DNA from: Extensimonas vulgaris
GTDB taxonomy: Bacteria > Pseudomonadota > Gammaproteobacteria > Burkholderiales > Burkholderiaceae_C
Direction: 5' to 3'
Length of the DNA stretch: 64,000 nt
NCBI RefSeq assembly: GCF_003337425.1
Contig: NZ_QPJU01000006.1
Coordinates: forward strand, 150,394-214,393
Below are positions 18,113-26,647 of the stretch, in pieces. The notes under the pieces were generated by a model that worked only from the letters and a program-made list of their open reading frames with translations, made no database searches and was not told the DNA's origin. Made by a program: the position numbers and the translations under genes. Every line of letters starts with the position of its first letter. The first letter of the stretch is position 1.

Positions 18113-19207
18113 ATGAGCCTGCTTTTCTCCCCCTACCAGCTGGGCCGGCTGACGCTGCCCAACCGCATCGTCATCGCGCCCATGTGCCAATACTCGGCCG
18201 AGGACGGCAACGCCAGCGACTGGCATGTCATGCACTTCGGCCGCATGGCCTTGTCGGGCGCCGGGCTGTTCATCATCGAGGCCACGGCCGTCGAGCCCGT
18301 GGGGCGCATTTCGCCGCGCGACATCGGGCTGTGGTCGGACGCGAACGAGGCCGCGCTCGGCCGCGCGTTGCAGGCGGCGCGCGCTTATGCACGCATGCCC
18401 ATAGGCATTCAGCTCGCGCACGCGGGGCGCAAGGCTTCGACCGCGGCGCCGTGGGAGGGCGGGCGCACGCTCACGCCGCAACAGGGCGGCTGGCAGGTGG
18501 TGGCGCCGTCGCCGCTGCCTTTCGATCCGCAGGACGCGGCGCCGCAGGCGCTCGACGAGGCCGGCATCGAGCGCGTGGTGGCGGCGTTCGCGCAGGCCGC
18601 GCGGCGCGCTGAGCGCCTGGGGCTGGACTTGATCGAACTGCACGCCGCGCACGGCTATCTGCTGCATGAGTTCCTCTCGCCGCTGTCCAACCAGCGCAGC
18701 GACGCCTACGGCGGTGCGCTCGAAAACCGCATGCGTCTGCTGCTGCGCGTGTTCGACGCAGTGCGTGCGGCCGTGGCGCCGGACTTCCCCGTGGGCGTGC
18801 GCATCTCGGCCACCGATTGGGTCGAAGGCGGCTGGGACGTGGCGCAGAGCATCGAGCTCGCGCGCCGGCTGCACGCGCGCGGCAGCGCCTACGTGCATGT
18901 GTCGAGCGCGGGGCTGGCGCCGCAGCAGCAAATCCCGGTCGGGCCGGGCTACCAGGTGGCGCTCGCGCAGCAGGTGCGTGCGGCCACGGGCGCGCCCACG
19001 ATCGCCGTGGGCCTGATCACCGAGGCGCAGCAGGCCGAGACCATTCTTGCGAGCGGCCAGGCCGACCTCATCGGCATCGCGCGCGGCATTCTCTACGACC
19101 CGCACTGGCCCTGGCACGCGGCCGCTGCGCTCGGCGCGCGCGTGCAGGCGCCGCCGCAATACTGGCGCGCCCAGCCGCACGGGGTGAAGGACTTGTTCCT
19201 CAAGTGA
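18113..19207 (+). CDS. namA: Old yellow enzyme family NADPH:flavin oxidoreductase (YqjM type)
   Basis: A 364-residue FMN ene-reductase. It starts MSLLFSPYQLGRLTLPNRIV and shows APMCQYSAEDGNASDWHVMH with the redox-tuning cysteine (C25) of the YqjM subclass, the substrate-binding pair in HAAHGYLLHEFLSPLSN, YGGALENRMRLLLRVFDAVR and the C-terminal phosphate site DLIGIARGILYDPHWPW. Such enzymes reduce activated C=C bonds and protect against electrophiles. The gene is convergent with mntH and separated by tandem hairpins. Confidence 0.92.
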   Translation: MSLLFSPYQLGRLTLPNRIVIAPMCQYSAEDGNASDWHVMHFGRMALSGAGLFIIEATAVEPVGRISPRDIGLWSDANEAALGRALQAARAYARMPIGIQLAHAGRKASTAAPWEGGRTLTPQQGGWQVVAPSPLPFDPQDAAPQALDEAGIERVVAAFAQAARRAERLGLDLIELHAAHGYLLHEFLSPLSNQRSDAYGGALENRMRLLLRVFDAVRAAVAPDFPVGVRISATDWVEGGWDVAQSIELARRLHARGSAYVHVSSAGLAPQQQIPVGPGYQVALAQQVRAATGAPTIAVGLITEAQQAETILASGQADLIGIARGILYDPHWPWHAAAALGARVQAPPQYWRAQPHGVKDLFLK

Positions 19208-19219
19208 AAAACAGCTAAA

Positions 19220-19258
19220 CGCCCGTCCCTCGGGCGCTAGATGCTCTCTTTTTGAGAG
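19220..19258. terminator. Tandem hairpins between convergent namA and mntH
   Basis: Two adjacent stems, CGCCCG / CGGGCG (19220-19236) and CTCTC / GAGAG around five T (19244-19258), lie between the stops of convergent genes and could end transcription from either side. Confidence 0.45.
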
Positions 19259-19272
19259 TTCGTCCGGCTTTT

Positions 19273-20598
19273 TCAGGACAAAACCTGCAGCACCAGCCAC
19301 ATGTTGGCCGCGCTGATGAGGCCAAACAGGCTCCAGGCCAGCAGGCGCCGCCACGGGCCGCTCGCGAATTCGCCCATCAGCGCGCGGTCGCTCGTGAAGC
19401 GGATCAGCGGCCACATCGCAAAAGGCAGCTGAAAGCTCAGCACCACCTGGCTCAGCACCAGCATCTGCCCCACCCCGGCGTCGCCGAGCCAGCGCACGCC
19501 CAGGTACGCCGGCACCAGCGCCAGCAAACGCGTGATCAGGCGCCGCTGCCAGCACGGAATCTTGAGGTGCAAAAAGCCCTCCATGATGACCTGTCCGGCC
19601 ACCGTTCCGGTGAAGGTGGAGCTCTGCCCGGCCGCGAGCAGCGCCAGGCCGAAGAGCAGCGCCGCGAGCGTGCCGCCCACGATGGGTTCGAGCAGGCGGT
19701 AGGCATCGGCAATGTCGGCCACGTCGTGGTGGCCGCTGCGGTGAAAGGTGCTTGCCGCGAGCGTCAGGATGGCCGCGTTGACGAGCAGCGCGAGCGACAG
19801 CGAAACCAGGGTGTCCAGGCTCGCAAAGCGCACGGCGTCGCGCCGGCCTGCCGCCGTGGGCGCGTAGCGGCGCGTCTGCACGACGGACGAGTGCAGGTAC
19901 AGGTTGTGCGGCATCACGGTGGCGCCGACGATGCCAATCGCCAGGTACAGCGCGCCGGGCTCCTGCAGGCGCTGCAGGCTGGGCACAAAGCCCGCCCACA
20001 CGCCTGCAGGTCCGCCCCACTGCGGCGGCGCGAGCGCGAGTTCAAGCGCAAAGCACACCGCGATCGTCGCCACCAGGCCGAGCACGATGGCCTCCACGCG
20101 CCGAAACCCCGCGCCCTGCAGGCCGAGCACCAACACCGTGTCGAGTGCCGTCACGAGAATGCCCGTGGGCAAGGACAGGCCGAACAACAGGTGCAGCGCC
20201 AGCGCACTGCCCAGCACCTCAGCCAGGTCGCAGGCGATGATGGCGAGCTCGGCGCCCAGCCACAGCAGCGCGCCCACGCTGCGTGGGTAACGGTCGCGGC
20301 ACAGCTGCGCAAGGTCTTTCTGCGTCACGAGCCCGAGGCGCACGCACAAGGTCTGCAGCACCATCGCCGCAAGGCTGGACAGCAGCACCACGAACAGCAG
20401 CCCGTAGCCAAAGCGTGAGCCCGCCTCGATGTCGGTGGCCCAGTTGCCCGGGTCCATGTAGCCTACCGACACGAGCAGCCCCGGCCCGGCGTAGCGCAGC
20501 AGCTTTTGCGCGAGCGGCAGGTCGGGCGCAACGGCGATGCTGCCCTTGACCTCGGAGGGGCAAAACGGTGCGGTGGCAGTGCGCGGGAGCTGAAACAT
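19273..20598 (-). CDS. mntH: Nramp-family divalent metal cation transporter
   Basis: A 441-residue proton-coupled importer of Mn(II) or Fe(II) in the inner membrane, with about 11 hydrophobic segments. The metal-site motif of TM1 reads GYMDPGNWATDIEAGSRFGY, and the TM6 motif reads GATVMPHNLYLHSSVV, both standard for Nramp. The start ATG 20598 gives MFQLPRTATAPFCPSEVKGS; upstream in-frame codons would add an unlikely extension. No MntR or Fur site was recognised by eye. It is divergent from the binding-protein gene, with a family B repeat between. Confidence 0.93.
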   Translation of the reverse strand: MFQLPRTATAPFCPSEVKGSIAVAPDLPLAQKLLRYAGPGLLVSVGYMDPGNWATDIEAGSRFGYGLLFVVLLSSLAAMVLQTLCVRLGLVTQKDLAQLCRDRYPRSVGALLWLGAELAIIACDLAEVLGSALALHLLFGLSLPTGILVTALDTVLVLGLQGAGFRRVEAIVLGLVATIAVCFALELALAPPQWGGPAGVWAGFVPSLQRLQEPGALYLAIGIVGATVMPHNLYLHSSVVQTRRYAPTAAGRRDAVRFASLDTLVSLSLALLVNAAILTLAASTFHRSGHHDVADIADAYRLLEPIVGGTLAALLFGLALLAAGQSSTFTGTVAGQVIMEGFLHLKIPCWQRRLITRLLALVPAYLGVRWLGDAGVGQMLVLSQVVLSFQLPFAMWPLIRFTSDRALMGEFASGPWRRLLAWSLFGLISAANMWLVLQVLS

Positions 20599-20705
20599 TG
20601 CCAAAGTATAAGAAGCCCGCACCTTGTAAAGACTGGGATCAAAGCTATAGGGCTGATAGCTTGTTGCCATCCAGCCGGCCACACTGGAAAATGGCGCTAC
20701 TCTCT

Positions 20706-20784
20706 ACTTACGCAAACAAGGATGCAGCAGAGTGTTTTGCCATGGGGCGAGCGCCTTGCCTGAGCCCGATTTGCATAAGTCGTG
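20706..20784 (+). repeat. Dispersed repeat family B, copy 2
   Basis: It begins ACTTACGCAAACAAGGATGC and ends GATTTGCATAAGTCGTG, with inner text CATGGGGCGAGCGCCTTGCC nearly identical to the other copies. It lies between divergent mntH and the binding-protein gene. Confidence 0.85.
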
Positions 20785-20824
20785 TCACTATTCCTGCACA
20801 GTTCCACCCTTGCGAGTCCTTGCG

Positions 20825-22090
20825 ATGAAAAACGTCTTGCACTTCGTTGCGCGCGATTTTGCGTGCACTTCCCGCGGCGCACGCCTTGGCTGGCACGGGC
20901 TGCACTGGCTTTGTGCCCTGTTCGTACTTGTGGCGCTGTGGCTGCCGTCGCCCGGCCATGCGCAGGGCGCTGCGCCTACGCCGGTGCGTATCGGTGTCAT
21001 CGGGCCGTTCACGGGGCCGTCGTCCGATTTTGGCGTGCCCATGCTCAATGGCATCCGTCTCGCGGTCGAAGAGATCAACGCCGTGGGCGGCTACCTCGGG
21101 CGGCCATTGGAGCTGGTCGTCAAGGACGACACGGCAGACCCCGCGCGTGGCCGTAAGCTCGCGCAGGAGCTTTTGAGCGAAAAAGTCCCGCTCGTCATCG
21201 GCTTTTGCAACACCGGCGTGGCGCTGCGCTCGATCGACCTGTTTCAAAACAACAAGACGCCGCTCATCGTGCCCTGCGCCACCGGAACGGCGATCGCAGG
21301 CACCTATCCGCCGCGCGAGAGCTACATCTTCCACATGCAGGCGCCTGACGCACTGCAGGCGCCGTTCATGGTCGACGACATCGTCAAGCGCGGCTGGACC
21401 AAGGTCGCCATCTTTGCCGACACCACAGGGTACGGCGAGGGCGGCTTGAAGGATGTGACCGCTGCGCTGGCTGCCAAAGGGCTCAAACCCGTGTACGTGG
21501 CGCGCTTTCCGACCGGCGTGAAAAGCCTCACCGCCGAACTCGAGGCCGCGCGCGCGGCAGGCGCCAACGTGGTTTTCACCTACACGGTGGGACCGGAAAA
21601 CGCGGTGGTGGCGAACGGCAAAAAAGCGCTGGGCTGGAAGGTGCCGCAAGTCGGGCCTTGGACATTGTCTTTCCCTTATTTTCTTGATGGCGCCAAGGAC
21701 GCGGCCGAAGGCACCCTGCTGGTGCAAACCTTCATCGCCGAGCCGAGCAACGAACGCCGCGCGGCTTTTCTTGCAAACTACACCCGCAAATACGGAAAGC
21801 TGGCCGTCCCCATGGCTGCTGCAAATGGCTATGACGCCACTTATCTTGCGATGTACGCCCTGCTGAGCATCCGCGACGGGCAACTGAGCGGCCCAGCCAT
21901 CAAGGAGGCGCTGGAAGGCAAGCTCAAGACCTACTATGGCGTGGTCGCCACCTATGAGAAGCCGTTCACGCCCGACGACAAGGTCGCCTTCACGCGCAGC
22001 ATGCTCGTGATCGCCACGGTGAAAAACGGCGCCATCACCTTCGCCTATCCCGAGGACTACAAGCGCAACCTGTTCGTGCAGCGCAAGTAA
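20825..22090 (+). CDS. Branched-chain amino acid-type ABC transporter substrate-binding protein
   Basis: A 421-residue periplasmic binding protein of the LivJ/Leu-Ile-Val type (type I fold). A long signal peptide ends near PSPGHAQG (about residue 47). The mature part begins PVRIGVIGPFTGPSSDFGVP, with GIRLAVEEINAVGGYLGRPL and LELVVKDDTADPARGRKLAQ, typical of the family, and VAIFADTTGYGEGGLKD later. No permease or ATPase genes adjoin it, so it is an orphan binding protein or serves a transporter elsewhere; ligand unknown. ATG 20825 follows the standard signal-peptide start. Confidence 0.88.
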   Translation: MKNVLHFVARDFACTSRGARLGWHGLHWLCALFVLVALWLPSPGHAQGAAPTPVRIGVIGPFTGPSSDFGVPMLNGIRLAVEEINAVGGYLGRPLELVVKDDTADPARGRKLAQELLSEKVPLVIGFCNTGVALRSIDLFQNNKTPLIVPCATGTAIAGTYPPRESYIFHMQAPDALQAPFMVDDIVKRGWTKVAIFADTTGYGEGGLKDVTAALAAKGLKPVYVARFPTGVKSLTAELEAARAAGANVVFTYTVGPENAVVANGKKALGWKVPQVGPWTLSFPYFLDGAKDAAEGTLLVQTFIAEPSNERRAAFLANYTRKYGKLAVPMAAANGYDATYLAMYALLSIRDGQLSGPAIKEALEGKLKTYYGVVATYEKPFTPDDKVAFTRSMLVIATVKNGAITFAYPEDYKRNLFVQRK

Positions 22091-22133
22091 GCGGTATCGC
22101 GCGCTTACCCCTGGCGCCTCACCTTCGCTGCCC

Positions 22134-23111
22134 GTGCTGTCCATCCTGCGCATCACCTTCCCTTTTTTTGCGCTCGTGCTGTGCGGCTTTATGGCCACGC
22201 GGCGTGGGCTGCTGCCGCTCGCGGCGATCCCCGGGCTCAACGCCTTCGTGCTGTTTTTTGCGCTGCCGTGCATGCTGTACCGCTTTGGCGCGCGCACGCC
22301 CATCGGGCAGCTGCTGGACCCGGTCGCGGGCGGCGTGTACCTGCTGTGTGCGCTGCCGCTGGTAGCGGGCGCGGTGTGGGGGCTGCGCGCGCTGCACAGC
22401 AGCTGGAACGACGCTGCCTTCGGCGCGCTCGTGGCGGCCATGCCGAACTCGGGCTTCATGGGGGTGCCGCTGCTCGTGGCCCTGCTGGGCGCGCAGGCGG
22501 CCGGGCCGGTGATCTTGAGCATGCTGGTGGATATGGTGTGCACCACCTCGTTGTGCATTGCGCTGTCGCGCCTGGGCGCGCACGGCACGCACGGCGCCGC
22601 CGTGGCGCTGCGCCAGGCCTTGCGCGGCATGGCGGCGAACCCCATGCCCTGGGCGATCGCGCTCGGCGCGCTGGCCTCGGCGCTGCAGTGGCAGCTGCCG
22701 CAGCCGCTGGAGCAGACCGTGGCCATGCTGGCCGACGCCGCGTCGCCCGTGGCCTTGTTCAGCATAGGTGCGGTGCTGGCGCGCGCGCAAATCCATCCGC
22801 ACGAGCATGTGCGTCCGCTCTCCTATGTGCCGCTGGCCCTGGCCAAGTTGTTCGTGCACCCGCTGCTGGTCTGGATCGTGGGCCACGTGGCGCAGGCCTT
22901 GGGCGCGCCGCTCACGCCACAGACGCTGCTCGCGCTGGTGCTCGTCGCGGCGCTGCCGAGCGCAAGCAATGTGTCGTTGCTCGCCGAGCGCTTCGGCGCA
23001 CACACGGGGCGCGTGGCGCATGTGATCCTGGTTTCGACGGCGCTGGCCTTCCTGAGCTTTTCCGCCGCCGTGGCCTGGCTAGTGCAGCGTTCGACGCTAT
23101 CTGCAACATAA
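22134..23111 (+). CDS. AEC-family (auxin efflux carrier-like) permease
   Basis: A 325-residue integral membrane protein with about ten hydrophobic helices in two groups of five around a hydrophilic middle near residue 165. It starts with GTG at 22134 (MLSILRITFPFFALVLCGFM), and includes PNSGFMGVPLLVALLG and the second-half segment LVLVAALPSASNVSLLAERF, both typical of AEC transporters. Family members export or import organic acids such as malate or malonate; no substrate clue here. It follows the binding protein by 43 bases on the same strand. Confidence 0.85.
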   Translation: MLSILRITFPFFALVLCGFMATRRGLLPLAAIPGLNAFVLFFALPCMLYRFGARTPIGQLLDPVAGGVYLLCALPLVAGAVWGLRALHSSWNDAAFGALVAAMPNSGFMGVPLLVALLGAQAAGPVILSMLVDMVCTTSLCIALSRLGAHGTHGAAVALRQALRGMAANPMPWAIALGALASALQWQLPQPLEQTVAMLADAASPVALFSIGAVLARAQIHPHEHVRPLSYVPLALAKLFVHPLLVWIVGHVAQALGAPLTPQTLLALVLVAALPSASNVSLLAERFGAHTGRVAHVILVSTALAFLSFSAAVAWLVQRSTLSAT

Positions 23112-23127
23112 AACCGCGTCTTTTCGG

Positions 23128-23212
23128 CCTGAGCCGCGTTGCAAATCCTCGCGATACCGCCCGGTATCGCTGCGGTTTGCGCCTTGCCCAGACCAAAAAT
23201 CCATCGGTTTTA
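23128..23212 (+). repeat. Dispersed repeat family F, partial copy
   Basis: It shares GCAAATCCTCGCGATA and GCTGCGGTTTGCGCCTTGCC with the minus strand of the full copy at 30358-30518. Its central hairpin GCGATACC-GCCC-GGTATCGC (23151-23170) replaces the related hairpin of that copy with a compensatory pair change. Confidence 0.7.
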
Positions 23213-23235
23213 TTGGTCGCATCAAGCATCAAACA

Positions 23236-23325
23236 CTGCACTAGCGCCCTGATGCGCATGGCTGCTTTGCTATTTCTTTAGAAGCTATGAGCGCTTGCTG
23301 CACCAGCGCAAAAGGCCAAAAAGAC
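23236..23325. repeat. Two facing copies of dispersed repeat family A
   Basis: One copy on the plus strand (AAGCTATGAGCGCTTGCTGC, then GCGCAAAAGGCCAAAAA) and one in reverse orientation just before it (GCAGCCATGCGCATCAGGGC, then GCTAGTG, on the minus strand). Confidence 0.5.
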
Positions 23326-23352
23326 TATAAAAAATGGTGGTTCATGAGGCGG

Positions 23353-23427
23353 TGCCGCGCGCCTGTGCAGGCGCTGGATCGAAGGCCGCCGGATTGCCGT
23401 AGGGCTTGCGGCCCGCGCCATGACGGG
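23353..23427 (+). repeat. Dispersed repeat family C, right-hand fragment
   Basis: Its GCAGGCGCTGGATCGAAGGC and following CCATGACGGGG are nearly identical to 23850-23928, so this is a second, truncated copy of the same element. Confidence 0.7.
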
Positions 23428-23453
23428 GCGAAATTGCGAGTCAAATTCCTACT

Positions 23454-23534
23454 GGACTTACGCAAACAAGGATGCAGCAAAGTGCTTTGCCATTGGGGCG
23501 TGCGCCTTGCCTGACCCCGATTTGCGTAAGTCGT
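23454..23534 (+). repeat. Dispersed repeat family B, copy 3
   Basis: The best-preserved copy: ends GGACTTACGCAAA and TTTGCGTAAGTCGTG are inverted repeats over about 12 bases. Confidence 0.88.
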
Positions 23535-23600
23535 GTCCTATTTTCGGCGGGGTGGAGATGGGGCACAGGGAGGATGCCGGGAAGTGCGCCCGGCAGCGCA

Positions 23601-23632
23601 CCTACTTTTCTTGTCTCGCCAAGAAAAGTAGG
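23601..23632. repeat. Perfect 13-bp hairpin of a Comamonadaceae-type intergenic element
   Basis: CCTACTTTTCTTG (23601-23613) and its exact reverse complement (23620-23632) flank a 6-base loop. The sequence to its right up to 23760 (for example AAAGAAGGCGACC-type text followed by GC-rich repeats) resembles an intergenic element I recall from Comamonadaceae genomes; that link is from memory. Confidence 0.6.
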
Positions 23633-23760
23633 CAAAAGAAGGCGACCCTGCTGTCTGCGTCCCTGCCCGCCTTGCGGCGGTCAGGGCAACCTGCGGTGCT
23701 CGCGCCCGGCGGGGGCGCGCGAAACTCGCTGCGCTCAAACATCGCGCGCCCTTGATCCGC

Positions 23761-23928
23761 CGGGCGCTGCGCTCCTCGGCGCAGCCAGAAAGGGCGGGGA
23801 TACCAAACGGGCCGTCGCTGCGCTCGGCCTTTTGCAAGGCACACGTCATTGCGGCGTGTGCAGGCGCTGGATCGAAGGCTGCCGGATTGCCGTGGGGCTT
23901 GCGGCCCGCGCCATGACGGGGGAACGAT
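23761..23928 (+). repeat. Dispersed repeat family C, copy 2
   Basis: The first 44 bases, from CGGGCGCTGCGCTCCTCGGC to GGGCGGGGATACC, are identical to 41557-41600. The right end (CGTCATTGCGG, then GCGCCATGACGGGG) is an inverted version of the CGTCATTGCGAG ends seen at 29102. Confidence 0.75.
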
Positions 23929-23951
23929 CATCCCGCGTCCTCATGTAATTT

Positions 23952-26063
23952 TCAGATCGCGAGCGGATCGACGTCGATCAGCCAGCGGATCAGCCCCTTG
24001 TGCGCGGGGTCGGCGCGCGTGGCGTGCAAGAGCGGCTGCCACGCCGCCAGAAAGCGCTGCAGTGCGGTGCGGTGCTGGCTCTCGAGCAGCATTTGCGCGC
24101 GCTCCACGTTGGCCACGCGCTGGATCGCGAGCGGCACGGGCGGGTAGAGCGTGACCTGGGCGAGCTCGGGCAGCGCCTGCGCGGCTTCGCTTGCGGCGCG
24201 CAAAAAGCCTTGCGCGACGTCCTGCGTGCGCGCGTCGGCGCGCACCAGCGCCTGGAAGCTGAACGGCGGCAGACCTGCGGCGGCGCGCTCTTGCAATTGC
24301 TGCGCGGCAAAGGCCGGGTAGTCGTGGCGCTTGAGCGCCTCGAACACGGGGTGGCGCGGGTGGCTGGTCTGCACCCACATCTCGCACGGCGTGCCCTGCA
24401 CGGCCATGTAGGCGGCGTCGCGCCCGGCGCGGCCCGCGGCCTGCATGAGCAGCGCAAACAGGCGCTCGGGCGCGCGAAAGTCGCTCGAAAACAGCGCGCC
24501 GTCGGGCTGCACCGCGGCCACGAGCGTGATGCGGCGAAAGTCGTGCCCCTTGGCGATCATCTGCGTGCCCACGAGCACGTCGACCTCGCCCGCGTGCACT
24601 TGTGCCAGCTGGCTTTGCAGCGCGCCCTTGGCGCGCGTGCTGTCGGCGTCGATGCGCACGATGCGCGCGGGCGTGCCGTCGGGGCGCAGCACGGGCGCGA
24701 GCAGCTCGGCCAGCTGCTCTTCGAGCTGCTCGGTGCCGCGGCCTATGGGCACGATGTCCAGGCTGCCGCAGGCCGGGCAGGCGCGCGGCACGCGCTGCGT
24801 CAAGCCGCAGTGGTGGCAGCGCAGCGTGCGGTCGAGCTTGTGGAACACCTGGTGCGCGCTGCAGTGCGGGCAGTCGCTTTTCCAGTCGCAGTCGGCGCAG
24901 TGCAGCACCGGGGCGTAGCCGCGCCGGTTGAGCAGGAGCATGCTCTGCTCGCCGCGCGCCACGCGCTCGGCGATGGCCGCGAGCAGCGGCGGCGAGAGCA
25001 CGCTGCGCCGCGGCTGCTGGTTCATGTCCACGCGGCGCACGCGCGGCAGCGCGCCCGCGCCGATGCGGCTGGGCATGTGCAGGCGCAGGTAGCGCCCGCC
25101 CGCGGGGTCTTCGGGCGTCGCTGGGAGGCTTGCGTGCCAGCTCTCGAGCGAGGGCGTGGCCGAGCCCAGGATCACCTTCGCGCCCTGCGTGCGTCCGCGC
25201 CACAGGGCCAGGTCACGCGCCGAATAGCGCGCGCCCTCTTGCTGTTTGTAGCTCGGGTCGTGCTCCTCATCGACGACGATCAGGCGCAGGCCCGGCAGGC
25301 TCGCGAACACGGCCATGCGCGTGCCCAGCACGATGCGCGCGCGGCCCGCGTGCGCCGCGAGCCAGCTCGCGAGGCGCTGCGCGTGCGTCATGCCGCTGTG
25401 CAGCGCCACCACCGCCGCGGCGCCAAAGCGCGGCGCGAAGCGCGCGCGAAAGCGCTCTTCGAGCTGCGGCGTGAGGTTGATCTCGGGCACCATCACCAGC
25501 GCCTGCGCGTCGGGCGCCGCCGCGAGCGCCTCTTGTACGCAGCGCAGATAGACTTCGGTCTTGCCGCTGCCCGTGCTGCCGAACAGCAAGAAAGGCCCGG
25601 GTTCAGAGGCAATTTGGGCTCTGGCGCTTTCCTGCTCTGCGCTAAGCACTACGTTTTCGATAGTTTCTGCAGCCACCTCGGGCGCGGGCGTGCTGCGCCG
25701 CAGGCGGCGCGCGATCTGCTCGGCGCTGAGCGTGCGCAGCTGCGGCGGCAGCGCCGCAAGCGCCACTTCGCCCAGGCTGCGCTGGTAGTAGCGCGCCGTG
25801 AAAGCCACGAGCCGGCGCCAGTGCGCATCGAGCGGCGCCAGCCCCTCGAGCACGCCCGCGACCGCGCGAATCTCCACCCCTGCCGCGGGGGGCGGCGCGG
25901 CGCCGTCCCACACCACGCCCAGCACCTCGCGCGCGCCCAGCGGCACGCGCACCAGCGTGCCTGGCGGCAGTGGCTCGGGGCTCGCGTAGCTCAGCAGATC
26001 GCCCAGGCCGCTGTGCACCGGGGCGTGCACGGCGACGGGGACGAGGTGGGATGCGTCAGACAT
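23952..26063 (-). CDS. priA: Primosomal helicase PriA
   Basis: A 703-residue superfamily 2 helicase that reloads the replisome at stalled forks. From the N-terminus: the 3'-end-binding domain (VHSGLGDLLSYASPEPLPPG), Walker A in LLFGSTGSGKTEVYL, the DEEH box VVDEEHDPSYKQQEGARYSA, a zinc region with eight cysteines (CADCDWKSDCPHC and CHHCG ... CPACG), and helicase motifs V-VI including VLVGTQMIAKGHDF and QAAGRAGRD. A family A repeat covers the stretch that encodes ETIENVVLSAEQESARAQIA, just before Walker A, in frame. ATG 26063 fits the family start. Upstream lies an AT-richer gap with DnaA-box sequences. Confidence 0.95.
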   Translation of the reverse strand: MSDASHLVPVAVHAPVHSGLGDLLSYASPEPLPPGTLVRVPLGAREVLGVVWDGAAPPPAAGVEIRAVAGVLEGLAPLDAHWRRLVAFTARYYQRSLGEVALAALPPQLRTLSAEQIARRLRRSTPAPEVAAETIENVVLSAEQESARAQIASEPGPFLLFGSTGSGKTEVYLRCVQEALAAAPDAQALVMVPEINLTPQLEERFRARFAPRFGAAAVVALHSGMTHAQRLASWLAAHAGRARIVLGTRMAVFASLPGLRLIVVDEEHDPSYKQQEGARYSARDLALWRGRTQGAKVILGSATPSLESWHASLPATPEDPAGGRYLRLHMPSRIGAGALPRVRRVDMNQQPRRSVLSPPLLAAIAERVARGEQSMLLLNRRGYAPVLHCADCDWKSDCPHCSAHQVFHKLDRTLRCHHCGLTQRVPRACPACGSLDIVPIGRGTEQLEEQLAELLAPVLRPDGTPARIVRIDADSTRAKGALQSQLAQVHAGEVDVLVGTQMIAKGHDFRRITLVAAVQPDGALFSSDFRAPERLFALLMQAAGRAGRDAAYMAVQGTPCEMWVQTSHPRHPVFEALKRHDYPAFAAQQLQERAAAGLPPFSFQALVRADARTQDVAQGFLRAASEAAQALPELAQVTLYPPVPLAIQRVANVERAQMLLESQHRTALQRFLAAWQPLLHATRADPAHKGLIRWLIDVDPLAI
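25612..25680 (-). repeat. Dispersed repeat family A inside priA
   Basis: On the coding strand: ACTATCGAAAACGTAGTGCT, then TAGCGC and AAGCGCCAGAGCCCAAATT, matching family core and tail. It is in frame and lies just upstream of the Walker A codons. Confidence 0.55.
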
Positions 26064-26647
26064 GAATCACTGAGGAAAAAATAGCGCCACGGGCTTGATT
26101 TTTCTGGGCTTTTTGGGCTTATCTGCAATTTCTGTGGATAACTTTGTTGAAAACCTGCGCAGACGGGGCGCCAGGCCGCATGGCTGCGTGGGCTGGCTGG
26201 GGTGCACGCAAATTCAGCAAAAGGAAAAGTCCTTGTGAATCAAGCATCTTCCGCTTGAGAAGCGGTTTTACTGAGACGTGCCGGCAAGCCGGTGCCTTGT
26301 TGCGTTGCATCAAAAAAATTGTGCACAAGTCGAACTTTCTGCGCCTGTCAAGGCCTGATTTTGGGCATTTTTGTGCTAACTGCACTTGCGCATTGGGTCT
26401 TTTTTCTCTGCTTTGGTGTGCAAGTGCTTGATTCGTGCGGGATTTTTGCGGTGTTCCACAATTTCTGTGGATAACTTTGTGGACAGGCTTTGTAAATGCC
26501 TTGCAAAGCCTTGTCGCGCCGTGTTCTGCGCACTTTGCCCAGGAAACGCGCAGGGACTTGATTTCTATAAAAATCAATGGGTTAGAAAAAATTTCCAAGC
26601 CGGTGGCGGCAGCCGCGGCTTGCACCGCAGGGGGGCCGGTATCGCGT
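26064..26647. promoter_or_regulatory. AT-richer gap upstream of priA with two perfect DnaA-box sequences
   Basis: These 584 bases lie between the hemE stop and the priA start, and hold no credible gene. TGTGGATAA, the reverse complement of the DnaA box TTATCCACA, occurs at 26133-26141 and 26466-26474, each inside a 22-base direct repeat (26126-26147 and 26459-26480, CAATTTCTGTGGATAACTTT). A palindromic one-mismatch relative, TTGTGCACAA, is at 26319-26328. The region is visibly richer in A and T than its neighbours. It probably includes the priA promoter; DnaA binding is an inference. Confidence 0.55.

Larger units (their letters stand above)
23112..23951. other. Gene-free block made of several dispersed repeats
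   Basis: No credible gene lies in these 840 bases between the AEC permease and priA. In order it holds: a family F element (about 23128-23212), two facing family A copies (23236-23325), a family C part-copy (23353-23427), a family B copy (23454-23534), a perfect 13-base-pair hairpin (23601-23632), a GC-rich stretch, and a longer family C copy (23761-23928). The short open frames here consist of repeat sequence. Confidence 0.7.

Noticed and set aside
23420..23948. Short frames in the repeat block before priA
   Set aside because: They are made of repeat families B and C and of the 13-bp hairpin element, and the same translations recur at other copies.
24000..26084. A plus-strand frame of about 690 codons opposite priA
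   Set aside because: It mirrors the priA frame, has shadow-type composition and no family similarity.
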